From positions 1 through 40,165 of the forward strand of contig DATJLS010000046.1 in NCBI GenBank assembly GCA_035509315.1: a stretch of DNA of 40,165 nucleotides, read 5' to 3'. A program made the position numbers and the translations under genes. Below, in pieces: positions 15,336-23,567 of the stretch; within the stretch, counting starts at the first letter, position 1; each line of letters starts with the position of its first letter. Origin of the DNA: JAKAWQ01 sp035509315 (GTDB lineage: Bacteria; Pseudomonadota; Alphaproteobacteria; Acetobacterales; Acetobacteraceae). The notes below the pieces were generated by a model that worked only from the letters and a program-made list of their open reading frames with translations, ran no database searches and had not been told where the DNA came from.

Positions 15336-16159
15336 GCCCGAGCCCTCATCTCACGGATGCCGCCATCTCAGTGACCGAGAAGAGCCACGCAGTGGACCGT
15401 AGCCGTGAACCGCTCTTCGAGTTGCGCTCGATTTCCCACAGCTATGGCCGAAACAAGGTCATCTTCGATGTGAACCTGCGGGTCTGGCCGGGTGAAGTGG
15501 TCGCGCTGGTCGGCGATAACGGTGCCGGAAAATCGACCCTTCTCAAGATCTTTGCCGGCTATCTCGAGCCGACTTCGGGAAGCCTGAGATTCATGGGGGA
15601 GGAGGTTCATTTCGGCACCCCTGCCCGCGCGCGCGCCTTGGGAATCGAGGCGGTTTATCAGGATCTCGCCATTGTCGATCAGCTGAGTCTGTGGCGGAAT
15701 TTTTTCCTGGGCAAGGAAATCACCCGCAAGATCGGCCCTCTGCAGGTCCTTCGGCGGCGACGTATGCGCCGGGAAGCGGAGATGGCGATCGCCAAGCTGG
15801 GCCTCACGCGGATTCGCTCGGCAGAGCAGCCGGTTTGGGCGCTCTCCGGGGGTGAACGCCAATCCGTGGCGATCACCCGGGCAATCCATTTCGGTGCCAA
15901 GCTCCTTTTGCTCGACGAACCGACCGCCGCTCTCTCGGTGCGGGAAACCCGCAATGTTCTTGCCTCCATCCATGAGGCCCGGGATCACGGCCTGGGCGTG
16001 CTCTATATCGACCACAATATGAGCCATGTCCTTCCTGTTGCCGATCGGATCGTGCTTCTCGAACACGGGCGAATCGTGCGCACCATCGATCGTGGAGAAG
16101 TGGGTGTGGAAGAGCTTCAGGAGCTTATTGCCAGGCGCGCGCAGAACACCGAACATTAG
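15332..16159 (+). CDS. Sugar ABC transporter ATP-binding protein (first importer)
   Basis: 275-aa single-domain ATPase. Walker A GDNGAGKST, signature LSGGERQS, Walker B LLLLDEPTAAL and the H-loop DHN are intact. Ribose-type importers often have a double ATPase; this one is the short form, so it must form a dimer. WRNFFLGKEI after the Q-loop (VYQDLAIV) is shared with the second importer's ATPase, showing that the two are paralogous. The GTG start at 15332 overlaps the permease stop by four bases. Confidence 0.93.
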   Translation: MSPSPHLTDAAISVTEKSHAVDRSREPLFELRSISHSYGRNKVIFDVNLRVWPGEVVALVGDNGAGKSTLLKIFAGYLEPTSGSLRFMGEEVHFGTPARARALGIEAVYQDLAIVDQLSLWRNFFLGKEITRKIGPLQVLRRRRMRREAEMAIAKLGLTRIRSAEQPVWALSGGERQSVAITRAIHFGAKLLLLDEPTAALSVRETRNVLASIHEARDHGLGVLYIDHNMSHVLPVADRIVLLEHGRIVRTIDRGEVGVEELQELIARRAQNTEH

Positions 16160-16213
16160 CGGGACCGCGAGGCTCGGCACGATTTTGTTTCTGAATTGCA
16201 AAGTGAGCGAACT

Positions 16214-16930
16214 GTGAGGACGAGGATTGGATTGTGGCTGGCACTGCCCGAGCCGCTCGTGGTGGAAGCGGCTGCGCGCGCCGAACCTGACTGGGTCGGG
16301 CTCGACCTTCAGCACGGCGCCTGGGACCTTGGCACCGCGTTTCGCGCGATCCAGTTGCTGGATGCCCTGGGCACAACCGCGCTGGTGCGAGTTTCGGAGC
16401 AGGAGCTGGCGCTGATTCCGCGCCTGCTCGACCATGGTGCGGCGGGCGTCGTCGTGGCGATGGCCTCCAGCACGGCCCTTGTCGAGGAAGCCGTGCGCCG
16501 GGCGCGCTACCAGCCCGAGGGCGTGCGCAGCTTCGGTGGGCAGCGCTATGGGATGCGGCCGGCACCGGCTGTGGTTTCCGAGATTCGTCCGCTCGTCTTC
16601 CCGATGATCGAGGACCGGCGCGGCGTCGCCGACATTGCCGCGATCGCCGCGGTGAAGGGCATCGCAGGGCTTCATATCGGCCCGGTGGACCTTGGCCTGG
16701 GTCTCGGCTTCGATTCCGCTGATCCTCGATACGAAGCCGTATTGCGCAACATCCTCTCGGCCGGTCACGAAGCCCGCCTGCCGGTCACGATGCATGCGGT
16801 ACGGGCCGAAGAGGCGTCTCAATGGTTACGAATTGGCATCGACGAGCTGGTGCTTACCGCGGATATCGAGTTGCTCCGGAGTGCCCTGAAAACCCAGGTT
16901 GCATCGGCAAGAGAGGCCTTTTCGAGCTGA
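16214..16930 (+). CDS. HpcH/HpaI aldolase family protein
   Basis: 238-aa class II (metal-dependent) aldolase related to HpaI, 2-keto-3-deoxy-L-rhamnonate aldolase and similar enzymes that split 2-keto-3-deoxy acids into pyruvate and an aldehyde. Visible: VGLDLQHGAWD (catalytic His), ALVRVSE (Arg), YQPEGVRSFGGQRYG, FPMIEDRRGVADI (metal-binding Glu) and GLHIGPVDLGLGLG (metal-binding Asp). I chose GTG 16214 (VRTRIGLWLALPEP) as the family start, with GAGCGA upstream; TTG 16196 is an alternative. It follows the first importer ATPase by 54 bases and would act on a product of the imported sugar. Confidence 0.9.
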   Translation: MRTRIGLWLALPEPLVVEAAARAEPDWVGLDLQHGAWDLGTAFRAIQLLDALGTTALVRVSEQELALIPRLLDHGAAGVVVAMASSTALVEEAVRRARYQPEGVRSFGGQRYGMRPAPAVVSEIRPLVFPMIEDRRGVADIAAIAAVKGIAGLHIGPVDLGLGLGFDSADPRYEAVLRNILSAGHEARLPVTMHAVRAEEASQWLRIGIDELVLTADIELLRSALKTQVASAREAFSS

Positions 16931-17421
16931 CCGGAATTCATACAAGCGGGATGGACGCGCGATCCCGCCCCGCTCTCGTGAGCTGAGCGCGGAGCGCGGC
17001 AGCCGACGGCAGGCGTTCGACGAGGATTTGCCGGCGAAACGCGCCGTTGCGGCATCGCGATCGCCCAACCTGCATTTCCAGTACAGAGCGCGATGACCGG
17101 AGGGGGGGAATCACCGCAGGTCTGAATCACGCGGGAAAACAAATGGCGAGAGCGGGATGCAGGAGCGCAGGCGAACGCATCCCGCTTTAGAGGGATGCAG
17201 AGTCTTACCGATCCGATCGCGGATGCGCGGGCTGATCCCCCCTATGGCTGAGCAGGATCGGGCGAAGGCACGCCGTCGCGGCAGCCCTTCCCGACCCCGC
17301 GCTGTGCCTGATGGGCGCTTGACTCGATGGGCCTTCGGGCGCTTTTTCGCCGTCGCCAGGAAGTGAACAAGGCAGCCGCGATCCGAAAATGGCGCGGCGC
17401 GAGCAGGGGAGGAGAAGGAAG
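16931..17421. other. Intergenic region before the second importer
   Basis: Holds family A copy 4 (17094-17188). The remainder (16931-17090 and 17190-17421) shows no plausible gene; the second importer's promoter should be here, but none stands out. A purine-rich GGGGAGGAGAAGGAAG runs up to the start codon at 17422. Confidence 0.65.
17094..17188 (+). repeat. Family A repeat, copy 4
   Basis: Good example of the family: AGAGCGCGATGACCGGAG, then TCTGAATCACGCGGG, AAAACAAATGGCG, AGAGCGGGATGC and, after about 15 bases, GCATCCCGCTTTAG. AGCGGGATGC/GCATCCCGCT forms a 10-bp stem. It separates the aldolase gene from the second importer. Confidence 0.85.
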
Positions 17422-18384
17422 ATGACCCTCAAGGGGAAGAGAACGGCGTTGGGCATGGCGGGCGTCGTGGCGTTTGCCGCGGCCGCCTGGCTGAGCCCGA
17501 ACACGAGTTCGGCAGCAGCGCTGCCGCGCTATACCTTTGCGATGATCACGCACGCCCAGCCGGGCGATACCTTCTGGGACATCATCCGCAAGGGCGCCGA
17601 GGCAGCCGCGGCGAAGGACAATGTCAAGCTGATCTATCTCGCCAACCCGACCGCCTCGGGAGAGGCCCAGCTGATTACCAACGTGATCGAGCAGCATGTC
17701 GACGGCATTGCGCTGACGCTCGCCTTTCCCGATGCCGAGGCTCCGACCGTGAAACAGGCGCAGAAGGCCGGCATTCCCGTGCTCGGGTTCAACGCCGGCG
17801 GCGATAACTGGAAGCAGGATGGCCTTCTCATGTATGTCGGCCAGGACGAGACGATCGCCGGCGAGGCCGTGGGTGACCGGCTCAACGCCGAAGGGGCGAA
17901 AAGCGTCATCTGCGTCGATCAGCAGCAGGGGGCCGTGCAGCTCGAGGAGCGCTGCGACGGCATCAAGAAGACCTTTCACGGCAGTCTCGTCGTGCTCTAT
18001 GTCAATGGCTACGATATGGCGAGCGCCCAATCGCGAATCGTCGCCAAGCTTCAGCAGAATCGCGACATCGACTACGTGGTGACGCTGGGCGCGCCTTTCG
18101 CGCCGGTCGCGCTCACCGCGGTCGGCATGGCAGGCAGCCAGGCCAAGGTCGGGACGTTCGATATGAGCCCGACCGCAGTCAAGCTCATCCAGGAAGGAAA
18201 GCTGCAATGGGCGATCGATCAGCAGCCCTTCGTCGAGGGCTACGAGGCGATCGATCTCTTGTGGCTCTACCAGTACAATGGCGATGTCGTCGGCGGGGGT
18301 GGCCCCGTGCTGACCGGGCCGGCCTTCGTGACCAAGGACAATGTGGACGAGGTGGCCAAGTTCGCCGAGCGGGGCACACGATAG
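17422..18384 (+). CDS. Sugar ABC transporter substrate-binding protein (second importer)
   Basis: 320-aa RbsB-type periplasmic protein with a signal peptide (hydrophobic GMAGVVAFAAAAW, cleavage after SSAAA). The mature part has HAQPGDTFWDIIRKGAE, GIALTLAFPDAE, VLGFNAGGD, YVGQDETIAGEAVGD and AIDQQPFVEGYEAIDL, a pattern parallel to the first binding protein (DPFW, VLYNND, FVGQDES, NQQPFLQSY), so the two probably bind related ligands. ATG 17422 follows AGAAGGAAG. A strong GC hairpin separates it from the permease gene. Confidence 0.93.
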   Translation: MTLKGKRTALGMAGVVAFAAAAWLSPNTSSAAALPRYTFAMITHAQPGDTFWDIIRKGAEAAAAKDNVKLIYLANPTASGEAQLITNVIEQHVDGIALTLAFPDAEAPTVKQAQKAGIPVLGFNAGGDNWKQDGLLMYVGQDETIAGEAVGDRLNAEGAKSVICVDQQQGAVQLEERCDGIKKTFHGSLVVLYVNGYDMASAQSRIVAKLQQNRDIDYVVTLGAPFAPVALTAVGMAGSQAKVGTFDMSPTAVKLIQEGKLQWAIDQQPFVEGYEAIDLLWLYQYNGDVVGGGGPVLTGPAFVTKDNVDEVAKFAERGTR

Positions 18385-18398
18385 GCTGAAGCGCGCGC

Positions 18399-18427
18399 GG
18401 CCGGCCGGCATCGCCGACCGGCCGGCC
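18399..18427 (+). other. Intercistronic hairpin between binding protein and permease genes
   Basis: GGCCGGCCGG (18399-18408) and CCGGCCGGCC (18418-18427) form a perfect 10-bp GC stem with a 9-base loop and no T run. Hairpins at this point commonly stabilise binding-protein mRNA or weaken read-through, giving more binding protein than permease; that role is inferred. Confidence 0.8.
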
Positions 18428-18446
18428 TGATGCCAGGGGAAAAACA

Positions 18447-19499
18447 ATGGGCGTGCTCGTGAAAGAGATCGAGCCGCGTCGCGCCGGGCGCAGCAAGGTG
18501 CATCAGGCAGCGTGGAAGAGGGTGCTCAAGCGACCGGAGGCGGGCGCGCTTGGCGGCGCAATCCTCGTTTTTCTCCTCTTCTTCATCGTTGCCCCGCCCT
18601 TCCGCCAGTTCTCGGCCTTCACGACCGTTCTCTATCAGTCCGCCACCATCGGAATCCCGTCGGTGGGTGTGTCGCTCCTGATGATCGGCGGCGAGTTCGA
18701 CCTCACCGCCGGTGTCGCCGTCACCACCTCCGCGCTCGCCGCTTCGATGTTCGCAACCGAGATCGCAGGCAATATCTGGATCGGTGTTTTCTTCGCCCTG
18801 CTGGTCTCGCTCGGGATCGGGATGCTCAACGGGTTTCTCCTGATCCGCACCGGCCTGCACAGCTTCCTCGTCACGCTTTCGACCTTCCTCATGCTTCAGG
18901 GGCTGAACATCGCCGTCACCAAGCTCGTGACCGGCAATGTCGCCACCGGCGATATCAGCACCATGCCGGGCTTCGCCTCGGCGCACGCGGTGTTCGCCTC
19001 GAACGCGCATATCGGCGGCGTGACGGTGAGCATCGCCATCCTCTATTGGATCGTCTTCGTCCTGGTCGCGACGTGGGTGCTGCTGCGTACTCATATCGGC
19101 AACTGGATCTTCGCCATCGGCGGGCAGGGCGAGAGCGCGCGGGCGGTCGGCGTGCCCGTCAGACGGATGAAGGTCGCGCTTTTCATGGTGGTCGGGTTCT
19201 CGGTCTGGTTCCTCGGCATGCACATGCTGTTCGCCTATGACACGGTGCAGTCCGGCGCAGGTGTGGGCAATGAGCTGCTCTATATCGCGGCCTCCGTGGT
19301 CGGGGGCTGCCTGCTGACCGGCGGCTATGGCTCGGCGGTCGGCTCGGCCCTGGGAGCCTTCATCTTCGGCATGACGACGGAGGGCGTCATCTACGCGGAC
19401 TGGGATCCCGACTGGTTCATGTATTTCGTTGGCGCAACGTTGCTGGTGGCGACGATCGTCAATACGTGGATCCGCGCCCGCGCGAGCATGGGCAAGTGA
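18447..19499 (+). CDS. Sugar ABC transporter permease (second importer)
   Basis: 350-aa RbsC-type permease with eight or more membrane segments (GGAILVFLLFFIVAPPF, SVGVSLLMIGGEFDLTAG, IWIGVFFALLVSLGIGMLNG, MYFVGATLLVATIVNTWI). The GGEFDLTAG and SVVGGCLLTGGYGSAVGSALGA stretches align with the GEFDLSVG and GGTSLFGGMG motifs of the first permease. ATG 18447 follows AGGGGAAAA. The stop is one base before the ATPase ATG. Confidence 0.93.
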   Translation: MGVLVKEIEPRRAGRSKVHQAAWKRVLKRPEAGALGGAILVFLLFFIVAPPFRQFSAFTTVLYQSATIGIPSVGVSLLMIGGEFDLTAGVAVTTSALAASMFATEIAGNIWIGVFFALLVSLGIGMLNGFLLIRTGLHSFLVTLSTFLMLQGLNIAVTKLVTGNVATGDISTMPGFASAHAVFASNAHIGGVTVSIAILYWIVFVLVATWVLLRTHIGNWIFAIGGQGESARAVGVPVRRMKVALFMVVGFSVWFLGMHMLFAYDTVQSGAGVGNELLYIAASVVGGCLLTGGYGSAVGSALGAFIFGMTTEGVIYADWDPDWFMYFVGATLLVATIVNTWIRARASMGK

Positions 19500-19500
19500 G

Positions 19501-20349
19501 ATGACGGATCCATCCGCCCCGATCATCGCGCTCAACGATGTCGGCAAGAGCTACGGCATCATCACCGCCCTGCAGGGGGTGAACCTTTCGGTGCGAAGGG
19601 GGGAGGTGACCTGCGTTCTCGGCGACAATGGCGCCGGCAAATCGACGCTCATCAGCATCATCGCCGGGTTGATCCGCCATGACCAAGGCACTTACATGGT
19701 GGATGGAGAGAAGGTTCGGTTCAGCTCCCCGCGCGAAGCGCTCGACCGCGGGATCGCCGCCGTCTATCAGACCCTGGCCCTGGTTCCGCTGCTGCCGGTG
19801 TGGCGGAACTTCTTCCTCGGCTCGGAAATCCTCAAGGGATCGGGACCATTTCGCCGCCTCGACGTCCGGACGATGTGGAAGAAGACCGACGCCGAACTCC
19901 ACCGCATGGGCATCGACCTGCCCGATCTCGACCAGCCGGTGGGCACGCTTTCGGGGGGCCAGCGCCAGGTGGTGGCGATCGCCCGCGCGATCCATTTCGG
20001 CGCCAGGGTGCTGATCCTCGACGAGCCGACGGCGGCGCTCGGGGTCACGCAATCAGGCATCGTGCTCCGCTATATCGCCGCGGCCGCGCGCGAGCAGGGG
20101 ATTGGCGTGATCTTCATCACCCACAACCCCCACCACGCTTACATGGTCGGCGACCACTTCGTGGTGCTGGCGCGCGGCGAGGTGGAGCTCGATGCCCCGC
20201 GCGCGCTGCTTTCCCTCGAGAATCTCATGTTTCACATGGCCGGCGGGGCAGGACTGGCCACCCTGGAACATGAGTTGCACCTCGTCCCGACCGCGGATGC
20301 GGCGGCCGGAGCGACTCGCAAAGACGCCGGGGGAAGCCCTTCAGCCTGA
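19501..20349 (+). CDS. Sugar ABC transporter ATP-binding protein (second importer)
   Basis: 282-aa single-domain ATPase with Walker A GDNGAGKST, Q-loop VYQTLALVP, signature LSGGQRQV, Walker B VLILDEPTAAL and H-loop THN. It shares VWRNFFLGSEI with the first importer's ATPase. Beyond the ATPase core is a ~45-residue tail (from about LLSLENLMFHMAGG) not present in the first one. ATG 19501 is one base after the permease stop. It closes the catabolic island on the right. Confidence 0.93.
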   Translation: MTDPSAPIIALNDVGKSYGIITALQGVNLSVRRGEVTCVLGDNGAGKSTLISIIAGLIRHDQGTYMVDGEKVRFSSPREALDRGIAAVYQTLALVPLLPVWRNFFLGSEILKGSGPFRRLDVRTMWKKTDAELHRMGIDLPDLDQPVGTLSGGQRQVVAIARAIHFGARVLILDEPTAALGVTQSGIVLRYIAAAAREQGIGVIFITHNPHHAYMVGDHFVVLARGEVELDAPRALLSLENLMFHMAGGAGLATLEHELHLVPTADAAAGATRKDAGGSPSA

Positions 20350-20431
20350 GCGCGGATCCCCGTGACCGAGCGGATCGCGCGTGGAAACATTTTTTCATCG
20401 CTGGACTGGCCGGAGAACGGAAGGCGAGAGA

Positions 20432-20731
20432 ATGAAGAGGATCGGGAGGCTTGCAGCGGCTGCCATCATCGCGGAAGCGGCCTTGGTGCCCCTAGGGCCC
20501 GTTCTTGCGGAGGCTCGGCGTTGCCCCGTTGCCCCTTGTGCGAACGCCCAAGGGGATAGCGGCAGCAGCGCGCAGGCCGCTGGATCCACCAGCAGCATAA
20601 ACGGCTATAATGGCGTGATCACCCAAACCACGACGATCGGAAATGGTGTCACACAGAGCAACACCAGCATCAATGGTGTGACGACCACCACGACCACCGT
20701 CAACGGCGTCACGACCTCCACCGGCCAGTAA
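20432..20731 (+). CDS. Small secreted Asn/Thr/Gly-repeat protein
   Basis: 99 aa; family not recognised. A signal peptide (MKRIGRLAAAAIIAEAALVP, cleavage after VLA) is followed by two Cys (RRCPVAPC) and then a low-complexity region built on NGV units: YNGVITQTTT, GNGVTQSNTS, INGVTTTTTT, VNGVTTSTGQ, each 10-12 residues long. Regular N-G-V-T spacing suggests a beta-structured extracellular or surface repeat, but no function can be named. ATG 20432 has GGCGAGAG ahead. It stands alone, 82 bases after the second importer. Confidence 0.75.
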   Translation: MKRIGRLAAAAIIAEAALVPLGPVLAEARRCPVAPCANAQGDSGSSAQAAGSTSSINGYNGVITQTTTIGNGVTQSNTSINGVTTTTTTVNGVTTSTGQ

Positions 20732-20752
20732 CCCCTCTTGCCTGCACCGGCG

Positions 20753-20810
20753 AGTGTCCCGATTCCGTCCTCATCGCGATACTGCAAATTTCGGAATCGG
20801 GACAAAAGCT
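20753..20810 (+). repeat. Family C palindromic repeat, copy 3
   Basis: GTCCCGATTCCG (20756-20767) and CGGAATCGGGAC (20792-20803) make a perfect 12-bp stem around a 24-base loop. It lies 25 bases after the stop codon of the small repeat protein. Confidence 0.8.
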
Positions 20811-20994
20811 CCCGTCGCCAGCCAGAACACTTGCTGCGGCAGAGCAATGTCGGAGGTTGTATCTGTATCGGAATCATATCCTCCGCCTCGAGCATCGTCC
20901 CGACCCCACGAAAGCGAAACCACGGCAGTCTCAAGAGGAGAAGGATCGACCCGAGTTCCAAGCCTCGGCATCTCCGTACGCAGGACTATGGACG

Positions 20995-21095
20995 GATCGG
21001 AACGGGATGAGACCACTGCCGCTTACCCCCGCTTTCGGTCATTGTTTTCCCGCGTGATTCAAACCTGCGCTGATTCCGCCTCGGTCATCGCGCCC
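20995..21095 (-). repeat. Family A repeat, copy 5 (reverse orientation)
   Basis: On the minus strand it reads CGCGATGACCGAGGCG, GGTTTGAATCACGCGGG, AAAACAATGACCG, AAAGCGGGGG and ends with CTCATCCCGTTCC. The spacer and first hairpin match other copies closely; the second stem is imperfect. Confidence 0.75.
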
Positions 21096-21278
21096 TGCGA
21101 ACTCTTTCTTGGAAGGGCCAGCCATGGCGGCGGCGCCAAGGCCACTTCGGCAGGAGCGGATCGATGAGCTTGACGGTTCTATAATATGTTGATTCGATTC
21201 TACTATCGGACGCAGGCGGGCCATACCGGGCGCCAGAGCTTGAGTGCAAGCAAGGTCGATAGCGAGTCAGGGAGTGAG

Positions 21279-21635
21279 ATGTCTGTTGCAAAGAATCGTT
21301 GCTTTCGCGCCGCCCTGGCGGCGGGAATGCTGCTTACGGCCTCCTCCGCCTTGGCAGGCGGTCCATTCGACGGCACCTGGGTGGGTAGAGACTCCAGCGG
21401 ACCATGCGCGGGCTATGCCGCGACGATCACTGTTGTGAATAGCAATGCCACGGGCAGCGTGACGGGCCCATACGGCATCGACAATATACGGGACAAATAC
21501 ATCCATCCCGATGGAAGCGCCATCTACTATACTCACAGGCGCAAGCCCATTCATCTCCAATTTACAGGAAATTCCTTCGAGATCAGTGAGAACGCGGAGT
21601 GCGGAAGCGTTTCCGTCACGGGCACGAGGCAGTAA
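21279..21635 (+). CDS. Small exported protein of unknown function
   Basis: 118 aa with a signal peptide (FRAALAAGMLLTASSALA, cleavage before GGPFDG). The mature part begins GGPFDGTWVGRDSSGPC; the DGTW-G start followed by Cys and beta-rich segments resembles small periplasmic proteins of alphaproteobacteria, but I cannot assign a family. Two Cys (in SGPC and NAECGS) could form a disulfide. ATG 21279 has GGAG at 21271-21274. Confidence 0.75.
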   Translation: MSVAKNRCFRAALAAGMLLTASSALAGGPFDGTWVGRDSSGPCAGYAATITVVNSNATGSVTGPYGIDNIRDKYIHPDGSAIYYTHRRKPIHLQFTGNSFEISENAECGSVSVTGTRQ

Positions 21636-21650
21636 GTTTCGAGCCGATCG

Positions 21651-21738
21651 GAGCGTGATCACCGAAGGCATGAATCACGCGGGAAGACGGATGGGCAGTG
21701 CGGGCTGCGTGAGCGGAAGCGAACGCATCCCGTTGTAA
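21651..21738 (+). repeat. Family A repeat, copy 6
   Basis: GAGCGTGATCACCGAAGG, CATGAATCACGCGGG, AAGACGGATGGGC, then GCATCCCGTT at the right end. It is more diverged in the spacer. It starts 16 bases after the stop codon of the exported protein. Confidence 0.75.
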
Positions 21739-21795
21739 AAGGTTGCGTTTGTGTTATCATTTCCCGGGCGTCCTTGGGTGAAACGGAGAATTGCA

Positions 21796-22086
21796 ATGCG
21801 CATGATGCTGCGGATCACTATTCCGACGGAATCGGGCACCCGCGCCCTCAAGGACGGATCCTTCCACAAGGCGATGCAGCAGACGATGGAGAGGATCAAG
21901 CCGGAAGCGACCTATTTCGTCGCCCATGAAGGGAAGCGGTGCGCGATGCTGTTCTTCGACATGCGGGATACGTCCGAGATTCCCGGTATTGCCGAACCCT
22001 GGTTCGTGGCGCTCAATGCTGAGCTTGAGCTGGTGCCGGTCATGAATCAGGAGGATTTGCAGAAGGGGCTCGCTTCCGCGATGTAG
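21796..22086 (+). CDS. Small conserved protein of unknown function
   Basis: 96 aa, cytosolic, no signal peptide. The start MRMMLRITIPTESGTRALKD, the segment IKPEATYFVAHEGKRCAMLFFDM and the end EPWFVALNAELELVPVMNQEDL look like a compact alpha/beta protein of the dimeric-barrel kind (inference). I recall similar proteins in soil actinobacteria and proteobacteria but know no function. ATG 21796 is preceded by CGGAGAA (21784-21790). It is convergent with the DUF72 gene. Confidence 0.75.
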   Translation: MRMMLRITIPTESGTRALKDGSFHKAMQQTMERIKPEATYFVAHEGKRCAMLFFDMRDTSEIPGIAEPWFVALNAELELVPVMNQEDLQKGLASAM

Positions 22087-22162
22087 CGGTGGAAGAGTCG
22101 CTTCGCCTGGTCCTGGCAGGATAGGCTTTGGTGGGTCGCTTCCCGGTTCCGCCAGAAGCCGT

Positions 22163-22924
22163 TCAGAAAGCGGCCGTCGCTCCGCATTGCTTTGACAAAA
22201 CAAGCGCGTTCGTCGCCGCATAGCCCGCTTCATCATTGTCGAAATAGCAATAGGCATCGAGCCCCGAGCGCTGCCAGGCGCGAAGACGCCTCGCCCAGCC
22301 GCCGAGCGCCCGCCCGTCGTAGCATCCCCGATAGGGGCCATCCGGCGCGTGCAAGCGGACATAGGCGAAATCGGCGGTCATTTGCACCGGTGATCGCCTT
22401 CCGTCGAGATCATAGGCGCAGCAGGCGGCCCCATGTCGTTCCAGCAGCCGGAAGATCGGCGCGGCAAACCAGCTCTCGTCACGAAATTCGAAAGCGACGC
22501 GGAATCCTTGCGGAAGAAGGGCCAGGAATTGCGCGAGCCGCTCGGCATTGGCATGCCAGTGAGGCGGGAGCTGAAAGAGAATTGGCCCGAGCTTGTCGCC
22601 AAGCGCTCCGGCGGCGTCAAGGAAGCGGCGCGTCGGTTCCTCCGTGTCCTTGGGCTTCTTCATATGGGTGATGATCCGGCTTGCCTTGCAGGCAAAGACA
22701 AAGCCATCCGGTGTCGCCTCGCGCCAGGCGATCAGGGTCTCGCGGTCCGGCAACCGGTAGAAGCTGTTGTTGATTTCGACCGAACGGAATTCTTGCGCGT
22801 AAAAAGCAAGAAGCCGATTGGAGTCCGTGCCAGCCGGATAGAAAGGCCCGACCCAGTGCCGGTAGTGCCAGCCGGAGGTTCCGACAAGGATCTCGCCCCT
22901 CTTCGTCATGGCTTTCTTCTTCAT
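22163..22924 (-). CDS. DUF72 (YecE-like) protein
   Basis: 253-aa TIM-barrel-like DUF72 protein. Typical features are ILVGTSGWHYRHWVGPFYP, FRSVEINNSFYRLP, FVFACKASRIITHMKK, GPILFQLPPHW, VAFEFRDESWF, YVRLHAPDGPY and CYFDNDEAGYAATNAL. The biochemical role of the family is not established. Its ATG at 22924 overlaps the stop of the TetR gene (ATGA), so the two are translated as a pair. Confidence 0.93.
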   Translation of the reverse strand: MKKKAMTKRGEILVGTSGWHYRHWVGPFYPAGTDSNRLLAFYAQEFRSVEINNSFYRLPDRETLIAWREATPDGFVFACKASRIITHMKKPKDTEEPTRRFLDAAGALGDKLGPILFQLPPHWHANAERLAQFLALLPQGFRVAFEFRDESWFAAPIFRLLERHGAACCAYDLDGRRSPVQMTADFAYVRLHAPDGPYRGCYDGRALGGWARRLRAWQRSGLDAYCYFDNDEAGYAATNALVLSKQCGATAAF

Positions 22925-23562
22925 CGCTTGCCCGGCGCACCAAGACCCTGGAGATAAACGAGGAGCGCTGCCTCCAGCAGCTCTTCAGCCGCCATCGGGA
23001 TGCCGAGCCGCAGCCCCTCGGGCGAGAGGAAGAGCGTGGCAATGCCATGCGCCTCGGCCCAGAGATGCAGCGCCACCATCAGCGCCGGCGGCCGCTCGGA
23101 GCCGGAATAGGTGGCGGAGACCGCCTCGGCGGCACGGCGCAGCACCGCGAAAGCGCGCTCGGCGGCAGCGCGGAGCAATGGGTCGTCGCCGGCAGCGGTG
23201 CCGGAGCCGAACATCGCCGCATAGAAGGCGGGCTCGCGCCGCGCGAAGGCGAGATAGGCGCGGCCGCAGGCATCCATCGCCGCCACCGGATTCGGCCGGC
23301 CCTGGTTCCATGCCGCCTCGAGATCGGCGGCAAAACGCTCGAAGCCGCGGCGCGCCACTTCCGCCATCAGCGCATTGCGGTCGCGGAAATGCCGATAGGG
23401 CGCGGCCGGGCTCACGCCGGCGGCGCGCGCGACATCGGCATAGGAGAACCCGGTCGGCCCATGCTTGCCAATGAGCTCGAGCACCGTCTCGATCAGCGCC
23501 TCGCGCAGATTGCCGTGATGATAGGCATCACGATCGGGCGGGCGGCGGGAGCGGAAGGTCAT
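22921..23562 (-). CDS. TetR family transcriptional regulator (WHG-type C-terminal domain)
   Basis: 213 aa. N-terminal helix-turn-helix (about residues 15-65): HHGNLREALIETVLELIGKHG, FSYADVARAAGVSPAAPYRHFRDRNALMAEVA. The C-terminal part with LHLWAEAHGIATLFL fits the WHG-type ligand domain. It is divergent from the FMN dehydrogenase gene, and a palindrome, GATGT-TTT-ACATC, lies between the two starts, so it probably represses itself and perhaps that gene. Confidence 0.92.
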   Translation of the reverse strand: MTFRSRRPPDRDAYHHGNLREALIETVLELIGKHGPTGFSYADVARAAGVSPAAPYRHFRDRNALMAEVARRGFERFAADLEAAWNQGRPNPVAAMDACGRAYLAFARREPAFYAAMFGSGTAAGDDPLLRAAAERAFAVLRRAAEAVSATYSGSERPPALMVALHLWAEAHGIATLFLSPEGLRLGIPMAAEELLEAALLVYLQGLGAPGKR

Positions 23563-23567
23563 GTGAA

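Larger units (their letters stand above)
20732..21278. other. Intergenic region with family C and family A repeats
   Basis: Contains family C copy 3 (20753-20810) and reverse family A copy 5 (20995-21095). The frames open here (for example 20754-21167) run across the palindromes and have no recognisable protein features, so I call none of them. An AT-rich TATAATATG stretch at about 21180 may belong to the promoter of the next gene. Confidence 0.65.
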
